Below, piece by piece: positions 34,253 through 43,474 of a stretch of 64,000 nt of DNA. Numbering within the stretch: the first letter of the stretch is position 1; every line of letters begins with the position of its first letter. Source of the DNA: Sulfuricurvum sp. (GTDB lineage: Bacteria; Campylobacterota; Campylobacteria; Campylobacterales; Sulfurimonadaceae); contig JAUYUB010000008.1 of assembly GCA_030692765.1 (NCBI GenBank), positions 30,228-94,227 on the forward strand, written 5' to 3'. The translations under genes were made by a program, and so were the position numbers. The notes beneath the pieces were generated by a model. It saw nothing but the letters and a program-made list of their open reading frames with translations. It ran no database searches and was not told the DNA's origin.

Positions 34253-35202
34253 TGACCCTTAGTGCGATAGCCAAGTTACTGAACATAGAATGCACTTCCA
34301 CTCATGAATATGAGATTACAGGTATTAATACCCTCAAAGACGCACAAAAAGGGGAGATTTCTTTTTTGTCAGATTCAAAATACGAAAAAGAACTCTCTGA
34401 TACATCTGCATCCGCTGTCATTCTTCCTGCTACTAAAGCCCACCTTTTACCCGATGGTGTTGTTGCTCTTATCAGTGATGAGTCTTATCTCATGGTTGCA
34501 AAACTTTCAAAATATTTTGCCAAACCGATTCAAAGCAGTAATATTAAACCGATTATAGGTAATGAGTGTACTGTATATCCAACGGCCCATATCGAAAATG
34601 GAGCTAAGCTCGGATCAGGGTGCATCATCATGAGCGGTGTTTATATCGGAGCTGATACTGTTATTGGGGATAATGTGATTTTGTATCCCAATGTATCGAT
34701 TTATCGTGATTGTGTCATTGGCAATAATGTCATGATACATGCAGGAGCGGTTGTTGGCAGTGACGGATTTGGATATGCGCATACCAAGATGGGTGAGCAT
34801 GTAAAACTGTATCAAAATGGAAATGTAATCATCGAAGACGATGTCGAGATTGGCTCAAATACAACGATTGACTGTGCTGTCTTTGGTTCAACAGTGATCA
34901 AGCAAGGAACTAAGATTGATAACTTGATACAGATTGGTCACAATTGTGTTGTGGGTGAACATTGTATTATGGTCTCACAATCGGGACTTGCAGGCTCTAC
35001 GACACTTGGAAGAAACGTTGTGATGGGCGGTCAAAGTGCTACGGCAGGGCATCTCAGCGTTGCTGCATTCACTACCCTTGCTGCTCGCTCTGGTGTTACA
35101 AAAAGTATCACTCAGGGCGGTGTGTATAGTGGCTTTCCGCTCATGGAACATAAATTATGGCTGAAACTTCAAGCGAAATTGGCTAAACTATTGCAATCAT
35201 AA
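34252..35202 (+). CDS. lpxD: UDP-3-O-acylglucosamine N-acyltransferase
   Basis: LpxD adds the second acyl chain in lipid A synthesis. The 316 residues have the N-terminal uridine-binding domain (1 to about 95) and a left-handed beta-helix of hexapeptide repeats with [10 protein letters not shown] and the catalytic His in [10 protein letters not shown], then [10 protein letters not shown]. The link of ilvB-ilvH to lpxD is conserved in Campylobacter, as far as I recall, so this is an ordinary operon for the phylum. Confidence 0.94.
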   Translation: MTLSAIAKLLNIECTSTHEYEITGINTLKDAQKGEISFLSDSKYEKELSDTSASAVILPATKAHLLPDGVVALISDESYLMVAKLSKYFAKPIQSSNIKPIIGNECTVYPTAHIENGAKLGSGCIIMSGVYIGADTVIGDNVILYPNVSIYRDCVIGNNVMIHAGAVVGSDGFGYAHTKMGEHVKLYQNGNVIIEDDVEIGSNTTIDCAVFGSTVIKQGTKIDNLIQIGHNCVVGEHCIMVSQSGLAGSTTLGRNVVMGGQSATAGHLSVAAFTTLAARSGVTKSITQGGVYSGFPLMEHKLWLKLQAKLAKLLQS

Positions 35203-35215
35203 GTAAAGGAAAGGC

Positions 35216-35758
35216 ATGAAACAATTGGTCATCTTAACGGTATTGGCAGCACAACTCATGAGTGCTGACGTTGATATGTCCAGTATGCGTATGCCTGACA
35301 CAGTTTTGGATGCGATTCGCCATTGCGAATGTTTGAAAGAATCGGATGGTACGTGTAATCCAAATGTTATCCGTCTAAACGCTATTGAAGATGCTCAACG
35401 AGCAAAAGCCGCTGGTTTTGCTGTAAATGGACACATAATACGCTGTAATTCGACGGAAGAGTGTACTGCACAGGCACAAGCCCTCATTAATGGCGGTATT
35501 ACCAATTTAGACCTCGGGCCTTACCAAATCAACTACAAATATCATCCTAACCCAATGTTACATGAATATTTTGTCGATGCAACAGAGCGTGAACATGCTA
35601 ATAGAATTATCACTGGATTGGTAAAAAGCTTTGGCTATTCATGGGAAACATTAGGGCGTTATCACCATTTTTGTGCGACAGATCGAACTCGTAATGAAAC
35701 CTATTATCGTAAAATGTATGCCTACATTTATGGAAACAAACCCCAAGATCAACCATAA
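35216..35758 (+). CDS. Secreted SLT-like (lytic transglycosylase-type) protein
   Basis: The 180-residue protein has a signal peptide (MKQLVILTVLAAQLMSA). The mature part shows LDAIRHCECLKES with a Glu at the catalytic position, NLDLGPYQINYKYHP like the GLMQIN motif, and LGRYHHFCA...YYRKMYAYI like the SLT end; so it is probably a goose-lysozyme-like muralytic enzyme. Three or four extra cysteines (CEC, CNP, CNS, EC) suggest disulfides. It lies 13 bases after lpxD and may act in envelope assembly. The catalytic role is inferred, not certain. Confidence 0.7.
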   Translation: MKQLVILTVLAAQLMSADVDMSSMRMPDTVLDAIRHCECLKESDGTCNPNVIRLNAIEDAQRAKAAGFAVNGHIIRCNSTEECTAQAQALINGGITNLDLGPYQINYKYHPNPMLHEYFVDATEREHANRIITGLVKSFGYSWETLGRYHHFCATDRTRNETYYRKMYAYIYGNKPQDQP

Positions 35759-35838
35759 GTAAAATGATGCACCTTTTTTAAGGTTGATTTATCCAAAATC
35801 AGCTAAACTCTTAATATATCAATTAATTAGGAGAATTT

Positions 35839-36060
35839 ATGAGCACATCTGTATCAATAATCAAAGAAATACCGTTAAATGGAACCAAAAAAGGGCTTAT
35901 ATCCGTTAGTAAGGTTGATGAGCCTTATGGTGAAGGCAGTGACAGTGTCGCAAGTATCGGTATTTCATTAAGCGGGGATAGTAAAAATCCTGAATGGAAA
36001 GTACATATTCCACTTGGGAATATTGAGGATGTCATCGAAGCATTGCAATTGATTAAATAA
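35839..36060 (+). CDS. Conserved-looking small protein, 73 residues
   Basis: A good ribosome site (TTAGGAGAATTT) precedes the ATG. The small acidic protein has a mixed alpha/beta pattern: KKGLISVSKVDEPYGEG, then VASIGISLSG, EWKVHIPLGNIEDVIEALQLIK at the end. No signal peptide. Family not recognised. Its stop codon lies within a long inverted repeat. Confidence 0.65.
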   Translation: MSTSVSIIKEIPLNGTKKGLISVSKVDEPYGEGSDSVASIGISLSGDSKNPEWKVHIPLGNIEDVIEALQLIK

Positions 36061-36071
36061 TCAATTGCAAT
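36042..36071. terminator. Long inverted repeat, bidirectional terminator
   Basis: A perfect 14-base inverted repeat (arms 36042-36055 and 36058-36071) spans the stop codon of the 73-residue gene and is followed by T-rich sequence. The last codons of the gene form one arm. It lies between convergent genes. Confidence 0.75.
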
Positions 36072-36075
36072 TTCT

Positions 36076-37245
36076 TTACTTCTTTTGTGCGGTTACGTAA
36101 GTCGCTATACGTTTTATTCCCTTACGGATACTTTCAATATCGGTTGCAAAACTAAAACGGAAATAACCCTCAGACCCAAAACCTAATCCAGGTACTACTG
36201 CTACTCCTTGATCTTCCAATAATCCTTTACAAAATGCCATAGAGTCGTCAGTGACTACCTTGATATTGACAAAAAGATAGAATGCTCCAGCAGGAGAGAG
36301 GACTGAAAGCCCATCTATTTCATTGAATAATTTAACCGCTTCATCTCTGCGTGCTTTAAATGCTTGACGCATAGATTCAATATCAGCGTCTGCATCCCCA
36401 TTTAACCCTGCAATTGCAGCTTTCTGAGTAACACTGTTGATATTGGAAGTACTTTGACTTTGAAGCTTTTTCGTTGCTTTGATGATTTCAGTATTTGCAG
36501 AAGCCATATAGCCAAAACGCCATCCGGTCATCGCTACTGATTTACTCAATCCATTAATGGTGACCGTACGTCGGAACATATCGTCACTGACAGATGCTGC
36601 AGATACAAACTCACCGTCGTAGATCAATTTTTCATACATCTCATCACTGGCAACAATGACATCAGTCCCTTCAAGTACTTTTCCTAAAGCGGTCAGTTCT
36701 TCACGTGAATATACTGCACCAGTAGGATTGGAAGGAGACGTCAAAATCAACATCTTTGTCTTAGGTGTCAGCGCTTGTTTTAATTGTTCTGGTGTTATCT
36801 TGAAGCCGCTGTTGTCATCGGTCATGATCTCAACAACAGTCCCTCCGCAATATTTGACCAATTCCGGATAGGTCACCCAATAGGGTGCTGGGATAATGAC
36901 TTCGTTACCTTCTTGAATCGTTGATGCAAAAAGATTGTAAAGAGAGTGTTTTGCACCATTGTTGGCAATGATCTGATTTGCATTGTAAACGAGACCATTA
37001 TCGCGTTTGAGTTTGTGTGCAATAGCTGCTTTTAGTTCTGGAATCCCGTCAACTGCTGTATATTTTGTGAACCCTTCATTGATTGCACGAATAGCTGCAT
37101 CTTTAATCACTTGAGGGGTATCAAAATCAGGCTCTCCTGCGGAAAAACTGATGATGTCTTTACCTTGAGCTTTTAGTTCCTGTGCTAGAGTAGAAATAGC
37201 GATCGTAATCGATTCTGAGAGAGTATTGACGCGATCTGTTAGCAT
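36076..37245 (-). CDS. aspC: Aspartate aminotransferase, class I
   Basis: This PLP enzyme exchanges amino groups between aspartate and 2-oxoglutarate. The 389 residues are of the type Ib group: FSAGEPDFDTP near residue 34, NNGAKHSLYNLF, PAPYWVTYPE, SPSNPTGAVYS, and the PLP lysine in NGLSKSVAMTGWRFGY (Lys235). The start has GGGCTGCAC upstream. In some bacteria the same group acts on prephenate; this cannot be told here. Confidence 0.9.
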   Translation of the reverse strand: MLTDRVNTLSESITIAISTLAQELKAQGKDIISFSAGEPDFDTPQVIKDAAIRAINEGFTKYTAVDGIPELKAAIAHKLKRDNGLVYNANQIIANNGAKHSLYNLFASTIQEGNEVIIPAPYWVTYPELVKYCGGTVVEIMTDDNSGFKITPEQLKQALTPKTKMLILTSPSNPTGAVYSREELTALGKVLEGTDVIVASDEMYEKLIYDGEFVSAASVSDDMFRRTVTINGLSKSVAMTGWRFGYMASANTEIIKATKKLQSQSTSNINSVTQKAAIAGLNGDADADIESMRQAFKARRDEAVKLFNEIDGLSVLSPAGAFYLFVNIKVVTDDSMAFCKGLLEDQGVAVVPGLGFGSEGYFRFSFATDIESIRKGIKRIATYVTAQKK

Positions 37246-37307
37246 GTGCAGCCCTTTAGAATTTTTTTGAAATTATAACAAAACAACTCTCCATTGTATA
37301 TTAGTAA

Positions 37308-37856
37308 TTATTTCTGACCTATATATGAAGCAATTTTTACTTTTTCACCATACATGTTAATGTTATCACGTTCTTCATAAAAAAGGGTCTTTAATGCAGA
37401 AAACGCTGTCGGTAGTTCATTTGAGCGTAAAAGAAAATCAGGGTTGCTTGGGTTGTGATAACCTGCTTCATGGGCTGTAATAAAGGTTTCAAATATGAGG
37501 ATTCCCTCATTGGTAAGGCCTTCTATCATTGAGGAGAACAGCTTGCGCTCTAAATAGTTGATGTTAATAATCAGATCATAACTGTTAGAGGCAATACTGT
37601 AGTTCGTCAAATCAGATTCGATAGTATGTATCTGATTGGTACGGTCAATTTGTGAGAGTGCATAGTCTGATATGTCCACAGCGTCTACTTCGTATCCCAG
37701 TTTGGCTAAATAGTGCGTATTTCGTCCTGTCCCGCAGGCAATATCCAAAGCTCTTTTTCCATGGGAGGGTTGGACGTTTTTAATGACGATATTTGATGGA
37801 CTGTTTGGCATTGGGACGTTTTGATGTTTCGCATTCCATCGTGTTTTATCGTCCAT
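37308..37856 (-). CDS. SAM-dependent methyltransferase (TehB/UbiE-like)
   Basis: The 182-residue protein begins with RWNAKH and has motif I LDIACGTGRNTHYLA (about residues 37-51) and VDAVDISDYAL, typical of small class I methyltransferases of the TehB/DUF-type group. The substrate is unknown. Ribosome site ACAGGAGTGCTAG. Divergent from the DUF420 membrane protein. Confidence 0.8.
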   Translation of the reverse strand: MDDKTRWNAKHQNVPMPNSPSNIVIKNVQPSHGKRALDIACGTGRNTHYLAKLGYEVDAVDISDYALSQIDRTNQIHTIESDLTNYSIASNSYDLIININYLERKLFSSMIEGLTNEGILIFETFITAHEAGYHNPSNPDFLLRSNELPTAFSALKTLFYEERDNINMYGEKVKIASYIGQK

Positions 37857-37871
37857 CTAGCACTCCTGTTC

Positions 37872-37877
37872 TATAAT
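37872..37877 (+). promoter_or_regulatory. Probable -10 box (TATAAT) for the DUF420 gene
   Basis: TATAAT followed by ATGCGC lies 32 bases before the start codon at 37910. Confidence 0.55.
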
Positions 37878-37909
37878 ATGCGCAAATTTTACCACATAAG
37901 AGGAATATT

Positions 37910-38377
37910 ATGTTTTCAGAAGTTGGATTTTTAGGGACACGTGCTCTATTTTTTATGGATATGGTGACCTTATATTTTGCAATACTTCCTTTTTTGCTTG
38001 GATTATCCATACGCCAGGCTATTATTGGAAACATTACACTTCACTTTCGTTCACAGATTGCCATTTTATTTTTAACCCTTGTCATGGTTATTATCTTTGA
38101 GCTGGGAGTTCGTATTAGCGGCGGATTTATTGAGTATATTAAATTTTCTTCCATCTCTTATGACTTTTTTCTGATGTATTTGGCGGTTCATATTTTTGTG
38201 GCGTTAATGTCCGTTGGTGGATGGATATACCTGATCATCACATCCTACAAAACATACAGTAAATTTGGTAAAGATGGGATGAAACAGCATCGCCGTATGG
38301 GAAAATGGATTTTTGCCTCTCTTGCCTTGACATCGTTGATGGGGTGCAGTATTTATCTTTTCTTATTTGTAGGGTAG
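37910..38377 (+). CDS. DUF420-type inner-membrane protein
   Basis: The 155-residue protein has four hydrophobic segments (about 10-32, 45-66, 82-108 and 130-152). The loop before the last helix reads MKQHRRMGKW, a basic motif typical of DUF420/YozB-like proteins found near cytochrome oxidase genes elsewhere. Histidines in HFRSQIA and AVHIFVA could bind haem, but this is a guess. No oxidase gene is close in this window. Confidence 0.7.
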   Translation: MFSEVGFLGTRALFFMDMVTLYFAILPFLLGLSIRQAIIGNITLHFRSQIAILFLTLVMVIIFELGVRISGGFIEYIKFSSISYDFFLMYLAVHIFVALMSVGGWIYLIITSYKTYSKFGKDGMKQHRRMGKWIFASLALTSLMGCSIYLFLFVG

Positions 38378-38418
38378 TTTATTTTACAATTTAAATGCAT
38401 TATGGCAAGTCTTTTTGT

Positions 38419-38424
38419 TAAAAT
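38419..38424 (+). promoter_or_regulatory. Probable -10 box (TAAAAT) for the export module
   Basis: TAAAAT lies 31 bases before the GTG start at 38455, the only plausible promoter for the five overlapping genes. Confidence 0.45.
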
Positions 38425-38454
38425 AGTTCTATTTAAAGTTACTGAGGGGTTGCT

Positions 38455-39180
38455 GTGAACAAAATTCTTCTTCTTTTGCTTTTTTCACTCCCTCTTTGGT
38501 CGATTACCCCCGATGCGATTATCAAAAAAGTCGAGCATAATATCCAAAGCGACAGCGGTTACTCCAAGATCACGATGACGGTTACGACAGCACGCGGTGA
38601 GCGGACGATGAAAATGGAGAGCTGGAATAGGGGGCATGAGAAAAGTTTTATCAAAGTGCTCTATCCCAAACAAGACCGTGGAATCACTTTTTTAAAAGTC
38701 GACACGACGATGTGGCAGTATGTCCCCAAGATTGAAAAGACGATCAAAATTCCAAGTTCCATGATGATGCAAAGCTGGATGGGGAGCGATTTCACCAACG
38801 ACGATATGGCCAAAGAGAGCTCCATCGTCGAGGATTACCATGCCCAAATCAGTTTTGAAGATGCGCAAAAGTACACCTTGACACTTTTGCCTAAACCCGA
38901 TGCCGCCGTAGTGTGGGGAAAAATCGTACTCGAAGTCGAAAAAGAGCACTTTATTCCCTTACGGGCGATTTACTATGACGAGGATGGCTTACAGCAGCGA
39001 ATACTTTATTACAGCGATGTAAAGCTCTATGGGGATCATTATCTCCCGACGGTTATGACGCTGATTCCGCAGAATAAAAAGAGTAACAAGACGGTCGTTA
39101 AAATGGAGGATGTCAATTTTGACGTCGTTATTGAGGATGAGCGCTTTACGAAAAATGCACTCGTACGGTACAGTCAATGA
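38455..39180 (+). CDS. LolA-like outer-membrane lipoprotein-sorting protein
   Basis: The 241-residue protein starts with GTG after GAGGGGTTGCT and has a clear signal peptide (KILLLLLFSLPLWS). The rest is a LolA/COG2834-type half-barrel: YSKITMTVTTARGERTMK, SFIKVLYPKQDRGITFL, WQYVPKIEKTIKIP. Proteins of this kind carry a hydrophobic cargo through the periplasm. It is not the housekeeping LolA: it is longer and is the first gene of an operon with its own ABC transporter, whose next gene overlaps by four bases (ATGA). Confidence 0.85.
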   Translation: MNKILLLLLFSLPLWSITPDAIIKKVEHNIQSDSGYSKITMTVTTARGERTMKMESWNRGHEKSFIKVLYPKQDRGITFLKVDTTMWQYVPKIEKTIKIPSSMMMQSWMGSDFTNDDMAKESSIVEDYHAQISFEDAQKYTLTLLPKPDAAVVWGKIVLEVEKEHFIPLRAIYYDEDGLQQRILYYSDVKLYGDHYLPTVMTLIPQNKKSNKTVVKMEDVNFDVVIEDERFTKNALVRYSQ

Positions 39181-40418
39181 TTCTTTTTAAGATGGCGCTG
39201 CGCGAACTGTTGAGCCATAAAAAACGCTCCATTGTCACGCTGTTGCTCAGTGCCTTTTCAACGGCACTTTTTATCTTTGCCAATGCCCTCAATAACGGTA
39301 CCCATAATCAGATGATCCGTTCCAGCGTCGAAGTTTATCCCGGCTACATGCAAATCACTAATCGTGCATTCGAAGACAATCCGAACTTTGACAATCTCAT
39401 TTTTGATGCGGCGAAAGTCACCAATACGCTGCAAGGGATAAACGAGATCAAGGCTCACGCTGTACGTTTTGAAGCCTACGCTCTTTACTCAACCAACGAA
39501 CAGTCTATCGGAGGGATGTTCACCGCAATCGAACCTGAAAAAGAGGGACAAATCTCAAGGCTCAAACGCTCTCTTGTTGAGGGGGAATATTTAACCGCTA
39601 CGGATACCAATGCGATTTATTTGGGAGCAGAACTGGCCAAACGTCTCAAAATAGGGGTAGGGGATACCCTCTCTTTTATCTCTACGGGGGCAGACTACTC
39701 CTTTGCTGCGGACAATCTGGTAGTAAAGGGATTGTTTAAAACCAAGCTCTATGAGTTCGACAACGGTTCGGGGTTTGTTAACAAGGGGTATTTTGACGAA
39801 GTGATGCATAGTCATAACATCGCTACGCATATTATCATGAGCCCAACCGATATAAAGCAGATCGATGCCGTAACGCAAAAAGTTCAAAAAGCTCTGGATG
39901 AGGATCTGGAGGTTAAAAACTATAAGACGATCTTAGAAGATTTGATTTTGGCACTGGAGATCGATACGATTTTTGGCTACATCACCCTGGGTATATTCTT
40001 TATCGTTATCTTTTTCGTTATCGGGATATTTGCATTTCTTTCTGTCTATGCCCGCATTCGTCAAATCGGCGTATTGCGCGCTATTGGGACAACGCCAAAA
40101 CAGGTGATGGGAATGTTGCTCATCGAAGCACTGGTTTTGGGAGTTTTGAGTGTGGGTTTGGGAGGAGCGGCTGGAGCCTATGCCAGTAGCCATTATGAAA
40201 AATACCCCATCGAGATTACCTCTTTGGTGGATGTGGATGCACAAGAATATGCCAAACAGTATAACATGGTAGCGGAGGCTACCTTTCCCGCCGAGTTTAA
40301 TCCGCCCAGGATTATGATGGATATGCTCATCATGATGCTGCTAAACCTTATGACGGTGTTCTATCCGATCGTCCTCGTCAACCGATTTACCCCGACCGAA
40401 GCGATACGCTATGTTTAG
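39177..40418 (+). CDS. ABC permease of FtsX/LolC type, first
   Basis: The 413-residue protein has the MacB/FtsX topology: one N-terminal membrane segment (about 18-40), a large periplasmic domain (about 45-260), and three C-terminal membrane segments (about 265-295, 318-345, 370-395). The conserved cytoplasmic motif RIRQIGVLRAIGTTPKQV lies before the third. It lacks the motif-rich LolC/E signatures that I would need to call it LolC. It overlaps the second permease by eight bases, so the two probably form a heterodimer. Confidence 0.88.
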   Translation: MILFKMALRELLSHKKRSIVTLLLSAFSTALFIFANALNNGTHNQMIRSSVEVYPGYMQITNRAFEDNPNFDNLIFDAAKVTNTLQGINEIKAHAVRFEAYALYSTNEQSIGGMFTAIEPEKEGQISRLKRSLVEGEYLTATDTNAIYLGAELAKRLKIGVGDTLSFISTGADYSFAADNLVVKGLFKTKLYEFDNGSGFVNKGYFDEVMHSHNIATHIIMSPTDIKQIDAVTQKVQKALDEDLEVKNYKTILEDLILALEIDTIFGYITLGIFFIVIFFVIGIFAFLSVYARIRQIGVLRAIGTTPKQVMGMLLIEALVLGVLSVGLGGAAGAYASSHYEKYPIEITSLVDVDAQEYAKQYNMVAEATFPAEFNPPRIMMDMLIMMLLNLMTVFYPIVLVNRFTPTEAIRYV

Positions 40419-41652
40419 TCACACCGAAATGCTCTATTTCAAAATGGCACTGCTTCATATCGTCCGCCGCAAGGGGCGCGCCGCCTTGATCTCCATTATG
40501 ATCGCCATTTCGATGATCGGATTGCTCCTGATGGAGGGGATGTACGAGGGGATGATGGTGCAGATCACCCAAAATTCGATAAAAACCGGCAGCGGAACTG
40601 TTTCTATTCAGCACAAAATGTTTCGATCGGACAATAACATAAAATACACGATTGCAAACCCCCATAAAATCACCGCACTGCTGGATTCCCAAAAAGAGGT
40701 ACAAAGTCACGTCACGCGCATCAGTCAACGCGCTTTAATCGCAACGGCTGGATATTCGCAGGGTGTCAATGTTACAGGGATCGATTTAGAACAAGAATCA
40801 TCGCATGCGAAGCTGGAAAACTTTATTATCAAAGGAAACTACACCTTCGATAAAAACGGCAGGGGAGCGCTCATCGGCTACCGTTTAGCGAAAAAACTCA
40901 AAGTGGGTATCGGCAAAAAAGTCATTGTAACGATGCAGGATACGAACAACGAAGTAGTATCGGTTGCCCTGAAGATTACAGGGATACTCAAAACCAACAA
41001 TATGGCCATTGACAGCAACGGTCTTCTCATGGACATAGAGAGACTGCGCAGTTTAAATGGTATACAGGGAGCAACGGAGATTTCGATCTTGCTGCATGAA
41101 CAAAATGACGATACCAAGCTAATAGCCTCCCTCGTCCCTAAAATAAACGATCAAAACATCGCTGTGTACTCCTACAAGGAACTCTACCCCTCTTTGCACG
41201 AGGGGGAAGCGATGATGCAAACCTACAGCCGTATCAGCTCCACCTTTATTTTTATTGTAGCTACGCTGGGGATCTTTGGGGTTGTACTGGTTTCGGTGCT
41301 TGAGCGGGTACGGGAGTTCGGTATCATGATGGCTATCGGGACACAATTTCGCGACATTGCACGCCTCATTATCTACGAGTCACTGGTCATTACGATGAGC
41401 GGCTACATTGTGGGGGCATTGCTGGGAGGGGGATTGTTGTGGTACTTCAAAGAATTTGGGCTTGATCTGTCAGGACTTAGCGATGCCTTCGCTATCTTCG
41501 GGATGGATTCGAGCATCCACGCGATCCTAAAACTCGAGTATTTCACCAGTGCTTTTATCAGTGTTTTAGTGGCAACATTAGCGGCAACGGTCATACCGAT
41601 CCGCACCTTAAAACAGCGTAATCCTATCCAATCCATTAGTGAGCAACCATAA
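40411..41652 (+). CDS. ABC permease of FtsX/LolC type, second
   Basis: This protein has also 413 residues and the same topology as the first (membrane segment at about 28-45, periplasmic domain, then three membrane segments with RVREFGIMMAIGTQFRDIA). The two differ widely in the periplasmic domain, as LolC and LolE do. The gene shares one base with the ATPase gene (TAATG). Confidence 0.88.
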   Translation: MFSHTEMLYFKMALLHIVRRKGRAALISIMIAISMIGLLLMEGMYEGMMVQITQNSIKTGSGTVSIQHKMFRSDNNIKYTIANPHKITALLDSQKEVQSHVTRISQRALIATAGYSQGVNVTGIDLEQESSHAKLENFIIKGNYTFDKNGRGALIGYRLAKKLKVGIGKKVIVTMQDTNNEVVSVALKITGILKTNNMAIDSNGLLMDIERLRSLNGIQGATEISILLHEQNDDTKLIASLVPKINDQNIAVYSYKELYPSLHEGEAMMQTYSRISSTFIFIVATLGIFGVVLVSVLERVREFGIMMAIGTQFRDIARLIIYESLVITMSGYIVGALLGGGLLWYFKEFGLDLSGLSDAFAIFGMDSSIHAILKLEYFTSAFISVLVATLAATVIPIRTLKQRNPIQSISEQP

Positions 41653-42341
41653 TGAACTTTCTAACCGTCCGCAATGTAAAAAAAATATTCAATGAAGGCT
41701 CCCAGAGCCAAAGCAATGCCTTGATGGGTATCGATCTCTCCATAGGCAAAGAGGAGTTTATCGTTATCTCAGGTCCAAGCGGCAGCGGAAAAAGCACCTT
41801 GCTCAACATCATCGGGGGACTCGATACGCCAAGCGAGGGAATCGTAGAACTGGAGGGGACTGTGATCACGGCGCTGGGTGAAAACGATTTGGCGTTGTTT
41901 CGCAGAGAGAATATTGGATTTGTTTTTCAGGCTTATAATCTGATCCCCGTCCTGACGGTCAAAGAGAACATCGAATATGTGATGCGTCTCATGGGAATGC
42001 CGCAAAGCGAATGTGATGCACGTGTGCTTGAAGTGGCTACCGAGCTTGATATCAACGCCTATCTCAACAAACTTCCCGATCATCTTAGCGGCGGGCAGCA
42101 GCAGCGTGTAGCCGTAGCACGAGCGGTAGCGAGCAAACCCAAACTGATCCTGGCCGATGAACCTACAGCAAACTTGGACACGGTCAATGGGGAGAAGCTT
42201 ATGGAGCTGATGCGCCGTTTAAACATCGAGGAAAAAGTGACGATTATTTTTTCTTCGCATGATCCGATGGTGATTGAAAAGGCACGCCGTTCGATCGTCT
42301 TGCGTGATGGCAAAATCATAGAGGATACGGTACGATCATGA
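41652..42341 (+). CDS. ABC ATPase of LolD/MacB type
   Basis: The 229-residue ATPase has Walker A GPSGSGKST (41-49), Q-loop FVFQAYNLIP, signature LSGGQQQRVAVARA, Walker B LILADEP and the switch His in SSHDP. It powers the two FtsX-type permeases. The family uses mechanotransmission to extract cargo from the membrane or periplasm rather than pumping across it. It overlaps the beta-barrel gene by four bases. Confidence 0.93.
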   Translation: MNFLTVRNVKKIFNEGSQSQSNALMGIDLSIGKEEFIVISGPSGSGKSTLLNIIGGLDTPSEGIVELEGTVITALGENDLALFRRENIGFVFQAYNLIPVLTVKENIEYVMRLMGMPQSECDARVLEVATELDINAYLNKLPDHLSGGQQQRVAVARAVASKPKLILADEPTANLDTVNGEKLMELMRRLNIEEKVTIIFSSHDPMVIEKARRSIVLRDGKIIEDTVRS

Positions 42342-43459
42342 TCAAAACGGTGTGGTTGCTCTGTATTTGTACCTTGCTTGCAAGTGCAATAGAGTCTCAA
42401 AGCACCTATGAAAACAGTAATTTCACCCTTTCATCTGCGTTAAACGGCAACGGACATCAAACCCTTTACAATTATAATCGATTTCGCGTCAATGAACAGA
42501 TACGTGATGGACAATGGTTCGCTGTCGCGATTGGGGATATTGAAAACATTCTGGGGCGGGAGCTGATCCAAAGCAACGCCTACAAAATAGCCAGTGCGGT
42601 AACAACGGATACCCCTTTTTCAACCCAAACAAAAACCTATGATTATGACGAGGGGCAGATGTACGCTCAGCTTTATCGTCTGTACGCAGGGTATGCAGAT
42701 GAAAAACATACGGTTTCACTTGGGCTGCAAAAAGTGAGCATGGGAGTAGGGCGCATCTGGAATCCCACCGATCTGTTCAATCCCAAAAATCCGCTTGCAC
42801 TCGAACCCGATGAAGTATACGGAAGCTTTGCCCTGTCCTACACCTATGCTTTTGGCAGTTTGAGCCAAATTACCGCTGTAGCGGCGCAAAGAGCGGACAA
42901 AAGTTTCAAATATGCGGGAAGGGCAAAAGGATATTTGGGGATGGCCGATGCCGCGATTGATGTTGTGAGCGCTGACGATGTGAGTATGATAGGCTATGAG
43001 CTTGAGGGAGAACTTTTAGAGACAGGAGTTGAACTGCGCAGCGAGGGGGGATGGTTCGATGACAAAGTGCTGGATAGAAAGTTTATCCAAGGGCTTATCG
43101 GTGCTGATTACGGATTTGAAAACTCTTTTATGCTCATAGGAGAGTGGCTGCATACATCACGGACATTTGAGCAAGAACTGCGATTTCGGATCCCTTCAGG
43201 GGCTTTGAGTAATCTGGTGCGTTCAAAAGACTATGTAGCTATCAGCTGTGGCTTTCAGTTTGATCCGCTGCTTTACGGAACACTTTCAACCATCCTCAAT
43301 GCCCATGACGGCAGTTTTTATACAGGGCCGGTGTTACGCTATTCATTAGAGGATGATATGTTATTGGGATTGGGAATGATGTTTTATGAGGGAAAGAGCG
43401 GAAGTGAGTTTGGCGCATTGGGTCAAACCTATTACGTGAATTTTAAGATCACGTTTTAG
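42338..43459 (+). CDS. Outer-membrane beta-barrel protein of the export module
   Basis: The 373-residue protein has a signal peptide (VWLLCICTLLASA), alternating amphipathic strands throughout, a GRIWNPTDLFNP turn as in DUF1302-like barrels, and a C-terminal FKITF that ends in Phe as barrel substrates of BAM do. I place it in the outer membrane. It may be the receptor or exit for the cargo handled by the LolA-like protein and ABC transporter; that is inference from the operon. Confidence 0.8.
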   Translation: MIKTVWLLCICTLLASAIESQSTYENSNFTLSSALNGNGHQTLYNYNRFRVNEQIRDGQWFAVAIGDIENILGRELIQSNAYKIASAVTTDTPFSTQTKTYDYDEGQMYAQLYRLYAGYADEKHTVSLGLQKVSMGVGRIWNPTDLFNPKNPLALEPDEVYGSFALSYTYAFGSLSQITAVAAQRADKSFKYAGRAKGYLGMADAAIDVVSADDVSMIGYELEGELLETGVELRSEGGWFDDKVLDRKFIQGLIGADYGFENSFMLIGEWLHTSRTFEQELRFRIPSGALSNLVRSKDYVAISCGFQFDPLLYGTLSTILNAHDGSFYTGPVLRYSLEDDMLLGLGMMFYEGKSGSEFGALGQTYYVNFKITF

Positions 43460-43474
43460 CTGCTCAATGTTTTT

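Noticed and set aside
32088..35202. ilvB-ilvH-lpxD as an unusual mix of amino-acid and lipid A genes
   Set aside because: The order is familiar in Campylobacter relatives, so it is ordinary for the phylum.
35749..35790. Inverted repeat ATCAACC / GGTTGAT after the SLT-like gene
   Set aside because: The arms are short and almost 30 bases apart, so this is not a convincing terminator.
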